From: Nannochloris sp. 'desiccata'
Taxonomy: Eukaryota > Chlorophyta > Trebouxiophyceae > Chlorellales > Chlorellaceae
Assembly: GCA_019044685.2 (NCBI GenBank)
Contig: JAGTXX020000004.1
Coordinates: forward strand, 930,001-994,000
Reading direction: 5' to 3'
DNA length: 64,000 bases
Below the pieces are notes generated by a model. The model saw nothing but the letters and a program-made list of their open reading frames with translations. It was not told the origin of the DNA and ran no database searches. The position numbers and the translations under genes are program-made. This document shows, in pieces, positions 56,001 through 64,000 of this stretch (position 1 is the stretch's first letter; every line of letters begins with the position of its first letter).

Positions 56001-59000
56001 TTCCGCTGCGAAATGTAGAGGGATGCGTGTATTGCAGTCTTTCCAAGTAGGGTTGGCACCGCCTTCCAACAGCATCCGCACAGCAAAAACTGCAGAAAAT
56101 AGTGTACGCAGTATTAGAAAAATAGATTTGTAAACTAGTCGATGAATGACACATAAAACCTTTGAATATTTGGAGGGAAAAAAAAAAAGAAAAAAAACCA
56201 CGTACCATGACCTTCACTGGCAGCCCAGAACAGAGGTGTCCATCCAAGTTGATCAGCAGCATTTATTGCACCAGGAGCAAGATCCATAAACGTACGCAAC
56301 ATATCTGAAGAGCCACACCCAGCAGCAATATGCAAAGGAGTGCATAAATGAGCATCCGGGGTATCAGCTCTGCATCCAGCTGCCAATAAAACATCCGCAA
56401 CAGCAACAAAAGCTTCATGCCTCGCAGCAGAGCCCTTTACAGGGCCATATCCAGCAGGGACGTGATGTAATGGAGTTCTTCCTTCCCCATCAGGTGCAGT
56501 TAAGTCGAAACCAGCTTCAGAAAGGAAGGCGAGTGGTTCTAAGAAACCTTCTCGGGCAGCAGCGTGCACTGGCATCTCATGTGCTTCATGACAACTTCTA
56601 GGAGTGGCAGTGCGAGTCTGTAACAACGCACCGACCATTTCTGGAGATCCACCACGAACAGCAGCAGTAAGTAATCCCGCAGCGGAAGCTGGCGTCAGCA
56701 AAGGAACAGTCTGACTGTGTAATAATACAAACGTAGCCAAATCACCTCTTCGAGCAATACAATGCAAAGGAGACCACCTTCTACTATCTAGAGCGCCTAA
56801 ATTCGCCCCAGCTTTACGTAGAATCTCTAAAACTGAGATATGACCTATTTTTGCAGCGATATGAGCAGGTGTCTTGCCATCATTCGTAATAGCATTTACA
56901 GACGCCCCTGCAGTTAATAAAATGTCAACCAGAGGTATGATTCCAGATTCAGCTGCATGGTGGAGAGGTGTATACCCTACTGAGCATGGAATATCTACAG
57001 TAGCACGCCCCTCAGGGGTAGAAAGCAATACTTGCGCTATTTCCAAATGACCACACATTGCAGCTTCTTGGAGAGCAGTACTGCCGTGGTAGTGCTGACT
57101 CGGATCCCATCCTTTTTTTAGCAAGATCTCTACAACATCAACGTGGCCTTTGTATGCAGCTTGGACGAGTAATCCATGATCAGAATACGTTGCTGGAGTG
57201 CAACCTGCTTTCTCAATCAACCACTGTACAGCATTAGCCTTTCCACATCGCACCGCTAAGAGCAACGCATGACCAGCCAGCACCCCAGTAAAATCAATCC
57301 CTTTCTCTATTGATCTGTTATACAACTTCTCCAATAAATCAATTTTCCCAGTAGCTGCTGCGCATGCTGTGAATGAAACAGCTGTCCCAAATTCATCGTA
57401 CACACACTCATCTGGGGAGATGGTTGCTGCGATAGTATGTGTCCAAGGATCATCTAAATGTAAACACCAGAGCATGGAAGAGACTAACGCAGGCGGTGGG
57501 GGTGGAGGCTCATCCATAGACTCTTCCGAATCTGAGTTGGAATCATCGTCAGAGTCATCATCCTCATCCTCATCAGAAGAAGCACCTTGAGTGAAAGGGA
57601 AAGAGGCTTCACTACTACATCTAGAATCACGGCCGCCCCTGTTCTTTCCTACACGCTTTGGACTAATAGTATCAGAGAAATTACTAACACTCGAGGAACA
57701 GGAAGAATTTCCAAGACGTGAAATTCTTTGCCGTGCAATCTGCTTCCACCGTTGATGTCGACGTGGTACTGCCGGCGTAAATGTTATCTTGCCTTCAATT
57801 CCTTCCCCATCATCATCAGTTAATAAGATATGGTGTGGAACATCAATTCCATCAGCGAACGTAATGTTGAATACACCACTCCAGGGAACAATACTGCCCG
57901 GGTACATGGCGTGGTCGATAGCGACCACCGACAGCCCTTGTGATTCGAGGGAAGCCTTTAACGCGGGACAAGGGACGTTTGGAGGGACACCTTGGGCGAT
58001 AAAATCCATCTTACTAGTGTTTTTATTCGTAGTAATACCAGTCGTAGAATCAATAGTAGCTTGAAGAGCTACACCATCGCTAGTAGGGTCAACATCATCA
58101 CTGTCTGCTTCACTTTCTTCTTCCTCTTCTTCTTCATCACCGTCGTCGTCATCAAGAGGGTACGCTAAACCACTGCCAGCTTGAATCAACACAGGAGCAA
58201 TGTGAAAATGCCCAGACATTACAGCTAAATCCAACGGAGTACATCCTAAAGAATCAAGCGCTTGTGGATTTGCAGACCAACGTAACAGCACTTCAACTGC
58301 ACCCAAGTGGCCATGAGATGCCGCTAGGTGCAGAGCTGTGGTACCGCCATGAGAACCACAATAAGGTGCTGCTGCTGCATCTGGCAAGTAGCCAGCAATC
58401 AGTAACTTATCTAAGATACCAACGTACCCACGTTCAGCAGCTAAATGACCAGCTGTAACGCCATCAGAGTCAAATGCTTGTACTTGACTACCCGCAATGA
58501 TTAGGTGGCTTGCAACATCGGTGAACCCGCTGCGAGTAGCATAGTGTAATGGTCTCCATTCGTAGGCATCTACTGGGTCTATACACGCTCCTCTCGCCCA
58601 TAATTGTTGTACGACAGATTCATGACCATGTGCGGCTGCCACGTGTAATGCAGCACGGCCATATGAATCAACAGCGTCCAGATCTATACCAGACGCTCTG
58701 CATAGAGCGGCAGTGGCCAAAGCGTGACCGCCACGTGCTGCCCAGTGTAAAGGGGTTGCATCTTCAACTGTACGTGCATTGACGTCGACATCAGGGGAAG
58801 AAAGTAGAGATTCCAAGGAAATAACATCACCCAAAGCAGCTGCCCAATGGACAGGAGTTGAACCCATCAATGAAGCGGGAGATGGATCAGGTGGGTGGTC
58901 CCCCACAGAGTATTTACCCTGTTTCGATGGCCAGGAAGGAGGCTCCATCACAGCGGCTAAGACATTGATACCTGTTTCACTAACAGTTTCAGTAGACAGT

Positions 59001-61028
59001 AGTGGTTCAGCAGTAGAACCCGCAGCAACTGGTGGTGGCGCTTCTTGCCCTGCCAATCCAGAGGGATCAGGAGCAACTCTACTTATATTACTGGCTAACG
59101 GAATACTACCAGCAGGCGGGGAACCAGTGCCCGTTACCTGACTCCCAGTAAATTTAAGCGCATATTTCTGTAATATACGTGGATCTAATGGCAGTTCTCT
59201 ATTCACATCACACCCAGCAGCAACAAGTGCAGCAACTACTTGACGCTGACCACTAGCAACAGCCACGTGCAAAGCAGTTCTACCTAGAAGATCCATTCTA
59301 TCACCGAGACTCGCCCCAAGAAGACAATGCAGAGTTTTAACAACATCTGATGATGCTGTAAATAACGCAGTAGTACTGCATTTATTTGTACTACTACTCT
59401 TTAAGGCAGTACCGTTACCCCTACCATGGGCACCATTGCTCTCTTCTTGTGATATAGCAAGGGAGCTTAGTTCATCATGTAAGCGTAGCCCTGTATTGAG
59501 TCTATGCGTTAAATCATGAATTAATGTGAGAGACCTCGCTAAAGAAATTTCTTGTTCTCCTTCGTGCTCTGCTCCAGCGCCCACTGTGGTAGTTCCCAAT
59601 TTTGCCAAAGGAACATCGATGTCATTGTTGTCTAAATGAAGATTTGAAATATTTTCTAATAATCTATGCATCATTTCTGAAGAAAGAGAACTATCAGAAG
59701 CAGCTGCAATGGTATCCTTAGTCTTATTATCACCAGGTGAACCTGCTGCCCTTTTAGAACAACCAGCGCCTGTTTTGAAATTTGCAAGAGGCACGATATT
59801 CGATTTTGCACTACTTGCAGTATGGTGTCTAGGTGGAGAAGGTGTTGTAGAACTCGAAGGAGCAGATGATGTCGTGCCACTACTAAGACTAGCGCCATCA
59901 GCAGTGTGTTCTTCAGGGCTTGCTGCTCGCTTTCTTCTTAATCTTCTTCTCTTGCCGTCAACATCAAGTGACTCTGAATGGCCAGAAGTAGTAAGAGCAG
60001 CAGCAGCAGTAGGGAAAGCATGATCAGTGGGGTTTTCTTTCGGGTAATAATCATCGTTATCATCGCTCTCATCTGGGCTAGAAGAAGCCGGAGGAGCTTG
60101 TTGCAGTGGTGACGGCATTGCAACCCGTTCAGGAACGGGAAAGCCAGTTGCTCCAGCTCTGTTTGCCAGATGTCTTCCTGCTGCTGCTGCGATTGCTGCA
60201 CTCCTACCGCCTCCAGAAAGAGAGGTAGGTACATTCTGATTTGTAGAAGAGTGTTTAAGCGCTCTTGCTGGTGTTGAGGTGCTTGTAGATGGACGAGTAA
60301 TAGGAGTTCGTGGTTGGACTAAAGACCGGTGCAAGGACAACATTGCCTCCACCTCATCCGAATTAAAATTATCTCTCCAATCACTGCCGCACGCTACAGA
60401 AACTACAGGAAGCCATGTATGGCGCACGAAAGAGTTCCATTCTGTAGATCCACTATCGTCACCGCTAGGCTGAGAATACTCCTCCTGCAAAAAAAAGGAG
60501 CAAAATATTTGAAGGTTTTTTCTTGCGGAAGAAAAATGTGGCAACCACTATAAATGCCCTCTATTTCGCATTCAAGCTGTGTTCTTTTAAGATATTCTAT
60601 GCGGAAACTAATTGTTCTTACCAGTGTGGCTTCTGCTTCGGCAGGGGTCAATGCAGCAAAGTGGCGAACGAATTTTTCTAGCTGGCTAATTTGAACTGCG
60701 GCAGGCATCATCGACGAGGTACCAGCACTTTCATCTCCAGGAGGAGGAGCTTCGCCGCTATTTGCAGCTTGCGCTTGCCCTGGAAAGCAACAAGAACATG
60801 ATTATGACATTCTAAGAAGTGAGAAAATGGCATAGACCAGAGTATTCGCAAAGCTTCAAGAAGATGAGCCACAATAGTGGGAATTCAACTTCGCAACAAA
60901 GACCAGAGCACAGACATAGTCATCTCGAGTTCTAATACAGTTGCGTGCTATCCATTCACATTACTAACATAGCGCATGCGACGCTATTTAGACACATTTG
61001 CGTCCTTCCTACCTTTAATTTTGCCCAT
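53049..61028 (-). CDS. giant ankyrin-repeat protein, 2,497 residues
   Basis: Four exons: 61013-61028 (16 nt: MGKIK plus one base), 60622-60779, 56206-60484 and 53049-56089. Introns are in phases 1, 0 and 1 with GTAGG, GTAAG and GTACG donors. The protein has three ankyrin blocks. Block one starts near GSTPVHWAAALGDVISLESL (about residue 620), block two near HGLLVQAAYKGHVDVVEILL, and block three continues through exon 4 to GWAEVVELLINAGADLTVRN. More than twenty TPLHxAA-type repeats are present in all. Low-complexity acidic, Ser- and Pro-rich regions separate the blocks. The C-terminal 450 residues form a Lys/Ala/Glu coiled coil followed by Pro/Gln/Gly-rich sequence with a run of about 14 Gln. 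No catalytic, membrane or DNA-binding domain is recognised. It is probably a scaffold; partners are unknown. The intron at 56090-56205 interrupts an ankyrin repeat cleanly (GH/VFAVRMLLEGG). Confidence 0.82.
53616..53657 (-). repeat. CAG/CAA polyglutamine tract in the ankyrin gene
   Basis: A run of about 14 Gln codons with mixed CAA and CAG, located before PPDMM in the low-complexity C-terminus. Confidence 0.85.
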
Positions 61029-61449
61029 TATTAGCTTGTTGGGGCTAATCCCAGCAGAAATACTACGCTATATCCTTCAGAATAGTCTGACAGGTCCAAG
61101 TGTAACGTTTTCACAAACAGTGCTTGCTAGTTTTTGAACTTAATTATCTTTTGAATTATTTCATGAAGGCCTGCCCAAGTAGAACAGAACCCATAGTCGC
61201 ATGCATTGCACAGATTAATATCACTTTTGAATTAGATAACTTTGAAACGCGCAGGTTGAAAAGCAACGCTTTATGGAGCATGATATAATACTTTCGGCAG
61301 CACGCAAGTATGCCTTTACGCCACACAATATTTGTATCAAGGAGAGATATTCCCTGCAAGTGCATTCATATTCAATCTATTAAATGAATAGCGAGTAGAG
61401 GTTTTACAGAACGCAAGGTCGTTTAGAGTTCAAAAATGAACATTCAATT
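61029..61449. promoter_or_regulatory. divergent promoter region, ankyrin gene / ADC synthase
   Basis: 421 bp between two divergent starts. No clear element. An ATG at 61436 gives only a five-codon reading frame just before the ADCS start and could act as an upstream open reading frame. Confidence 0.4.
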
Positions 61450-64000
61450 ATGATCACTTTACAAAATCTAATTGGCACTTTGCAGCCTCCTGGCAGCACG
61501 CCAATTCGCACATTGCTCATTGACAACTATGACTCATATACCTATAACCTCTACCAATTGATAGCGCAAGTCAATGGAGGTCAGCAGGCACTACTTTTAG
61601 GAATTAAAATTAATGCATCCCCCTCCCTCCGAACACCGACGTCGACCCAGCCACCACATTTATTTTCCTTTAATCTTTTCTTCTTGCAGCCCCACCAGCC
61701 GTTGTCTATAACGACGAAATCGATGCTATAGCACTACTAAAACAACTACACCAAGGCCTCTACCACAACATTGTAATCTCACCAGGCCCAGGCACACCCA
61801 CCACCGCCAGCGACATTGGTCTTTGCCTGGCTCTTATTAAAGCTGCCCCTCCTATCCCAATACTTGGGGTATGTCTAGGTTTTCAAGCACTCGCTCTAGC
61901 TTACGGTGCATCTATTCTACGTGCCTCTGAGCCTGTACATGGTCGTTTAAGTGCTATTAGACATTCCGGTTTCCACCCCTTATTTTCTGGAATACCATCA
62001 GGACAGTCGTACCAAGTCGTCAGGTACCATTCTTTAATTGTAGATGAGAGTACGCTACCTGAGGAATTAGAAGCGATTGCATGGACTGCTCCGGGTGGCC
62101 ACCATGCTTTAGGACTTGATGCCGAGAGAGCTGGCGATGGTAAATGTGATTTTAGCAGCAGTTGCAATATAAGCAAGAGTCTAAGTGATGAAGTGCTAAT
62201 GGCTATAGCTCATAAATCATTACCCTACTATGGAGTTCAATACCATCCTGAGTCTGTAGGTACTGCTTATGGACATGAGCTCTTAAGGAATTTTAAAGAG
62301 ATCACGTTAGGCTTTTTCCGTGATCGACAACCAGAACACCACCCTGTAGTTAGCAACGGCGAGAGCATAGTAAACAGTATACATGATACAGTTGCTGCTA
62401 CCACTACTGTTACTGTTACTGATACTTTTACTGATGATATTCGTGTTAGGGGTACGAAATTAGATAGAAAGGTACCGCTATCGCAGCAACAACATCCTTC
62501 CCTTCGAGTGTACTTCAAAGAAGTACCTGGCGTACTAAATCAACACAACCCTCACCTCACCGCCCAAAGTATCTTCGACACCATTTTTATACAAAAGAAT
62601 ACTGCTTCTATTAGTGGGACAGCAGATTCTGCAGAATCTTTCGTATTACTACAAGATACATTTTGGTTGGATACTGCCGCTGTTGATCGAGGTCGGTTTA
62701 GTTTTATGGGAAGCAGAGGAGGAGCACTGTGGCGCCGTATTGGTTATAGATTACTTAATACTAGTTCTAATACCAGTCTAAGAACACAATCAGGAGCGCA
62801 GGTCACTAACGATACTAGTATATCTACCAGTCCTACTGCTGCAACAATTGGCGGTGTCTTGACGTCAATTGACAAAGATGGAAATATTGATACGACAGTG
62901 GAAAGCTCATTTTGGGACTGGTTGAATGCAGAATTGCAACGCTGGACAGTATCTGCGACAGTAGCTTCAAATGAAGTAGGAAATCAAAAGGAAGAGTCTT
63001 CTGTATTGCCATTTGATTTTTGTGGTGGTTTGATTGGTTATTTAGGCTACGAGCTGAAAGCTGATGGAGGTGGGGGGAAAGCAGTGCATGCATCTACCAC
63101 CCCAGATGCAAGTTTCTTTTTAGTTGATCAGTTTGTAGCCTTAGATCATAAAACAGGCTCTGTGTATGCAGTTGCAGTGCACTCTGAAGGCAAAGGGGAT
63201 GCAGAAACTTCTGAGAAGATAAAAACTGAGCGATGGGTTGAGACCATTGCAGGGCAACTAGAGCAGCTTAAAGCTCAATTTGCAGCAGAAAACAATGTCT
63301 CAGAAGTGGAACCACATCAAAATGGCAAGTCTACTACCAGTGCAGAGATGACAGCCCCCTCCCCTGCACCATTGTTCCAACTTAGAGAACCAAAAGCTCA
63401 CTATATAAAAAATATAGAATCATGCATGGAAGCTCTCTACGCAGGGGATTCTTATGAACTGTGCCTGACCACTGAAATGCGTCGACCAAGCATATGGGGG
63501 GCATCAGAAGCTTGGACTTTATATAAAATATTAAGAAAAGTCAACCCTGCTCCCTATGCTGCTTGGCTCCAATTTGGTGGCACTGGTGATGAAAGCTCCC
63601 CAATTTCTATTTGTTGCAGTAGTCCTGAAAGGTTCTTAAAAGGTGATAAAACTGGAGGTCTTGAAGCCAAACCAATTAAAGGCACTGCCGCACGTCACGC
63701 AAGTGCAACTCCTGAAGAAGATGCTGCTGCTGCTGCCGCTTTGGCATCTTCAGAAAAAGATCGTGCAGAGAATCTGATGATCGTAGATCTATTACGTAAT
63801 GATTTAGGACGTGTATGTGACCCGGGAACAGTCCACGTCCCGGCATTAATGAATATAGAAAGTTTCGCCACTGTACATCAATTAGTCAGTACTGTCCGTG
63901 GCCAACGGAGAAAAGACGCTTCAGTGGCTGATGCCGTGCGAGCTGCATTCCCAGGTGGGAGTATGACTGGTGCACCAAAAGTACGATCTATGGATATTAT
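61450..64000 (+). CDS. ADCS: bifunctional aminodeoxychorismate synthase (PabA-PabB), 3' end beyond window
   Basis: Folate-pathway enzyme that makes 4-amino-4-deoxychorismate, precursor of p-aminobenzoate. Exon 1 is 61450-61579, intron 61580-61689 (110 bp, GTCAGC...TTGCAG, phase 1), exon 2 from 61690 to the right edge. The glutaminase half begins LLIDNYDSYTYNLYQLIAQV and has SPGPGTP, the Cys of GVCLGFQAL and the His/Glu of QYHPESV. The synthase half begins near LRVYFKEVPGVLNQHNPHLT and includes GDSYELCLTTEMRR, SPERFLKG and PIKGT. The Lys of PIKGT is typical of aminodeoxychorismate synthase, whereas anthranilate synthase has Ala there. Further motifs are EKDRAENLMIVDLLRNDLGR and FPGGSMTGAPK. 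No long transit peptide precedes the first domain, unlike plant plastid ADCS, so location is unclear. About 814 codons are visible; a short C-terminal part is missing. Confidence 0.93.

Noticed and set aside
1..64000. CRISPR arrays or bacterial operons
   Set aside because: No direct-repeat/spacer arrays; introns and eukaryotic genes throughout rule out a bacterial contig.

Overview
This window is nuclear DNA of a photosynthetic eukaryote, most likely a unicellular alga of the Archaeplastida. Coding sequences are interrupted by GT-AG introns. Plastid functions are encoded on nuclear-style genes with N-terminal transit-like leaders: light-dependent protochlorophyllide reductase, magnesium chelatase subunit D, an FtsH11-type protease and a tandem-thioredoxin-fold protein. 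The eukaryotic core is also present: UTP20, gamma-tubulin complex protein 2, ESCRT-III VPS2 and frataxin. A nuclear sulfate-permease ATPase (CysA type) and starch-binding CBM45-like modules fit a green alga best, but red or other primary-plastid algae are not excluded. Introns are few and short (mostly about 70-250 bp) and sit mostly near the 5' ends of genes.

Layout. 1-6.3 kb: an AzgA-type nucleobase permease cut by the left edge, VPS2, a broken three-exon membrane/coiled-coil gene with an inverted duplication of its 3' end, and POR. 6.9-16.6 kb: one three-exon gene for the ribosome-biogenesis scaffold UTP20. 17.3-21.2 kb: an intact relative of the broken gene, ending in 33-bp repeats; a thioredoxin-fold protein; and a 717-bp deleted hAT transposon with perfect 8-bp target-site duplications. 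21.2-28.1 kb: a FAS1-transmembrane-kinase receptor, a START-domain protein and the CysA ATPase. 28.3-40.8 kb: GCP2, FtsH11, a double CBM45-like protein and ChlD. 41.1-43.8 kb: frataxin and a coiled-coil protein on a shared promoter. 44.0-49.0 kb: one five-kilobase gene joining a cobyrinate a,c-diamide synthase (CbiA/CobB) to a BtuF-like corrinoid-binding domain. 49.5-61.0 kb: a small plastid-type protein, a BOR/SLC4 anion transporter and a 2,497-residue ankyrin protein. 61.4 kb to the right edge: a bifunctional aminodeoxychorismate synthase (PabA-PabB).

The genes do not form operons. Several are divergent pairs with short shared 5' regions (frataxin/coiled-coil; CBM45-like/ChlD; GCP2/FtsH11; ankyrin/ADCS; START/CysA). 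POR and ChlD both act in chlorophyll synthesis. The CbiA-BtuF fusion (corrinoids) and ADCS (folate) are cofactor genes whose pathways meet at methionine synthase.

The items most worth a second look are the CbiA-BtuF fusion; the FAS1-kinase receptor with a DVG motif; the two-member three-exon family with equivalent intron positions and an inverted 3' duplication; the double-CBM45 protein without a dikinase; the cysteine-rich frataxin tail; and the fully delimited hAT remnant. Splice sites were placed by eye from phase and protein continuity. Family calls rest on recognised motifs, not on database searches.
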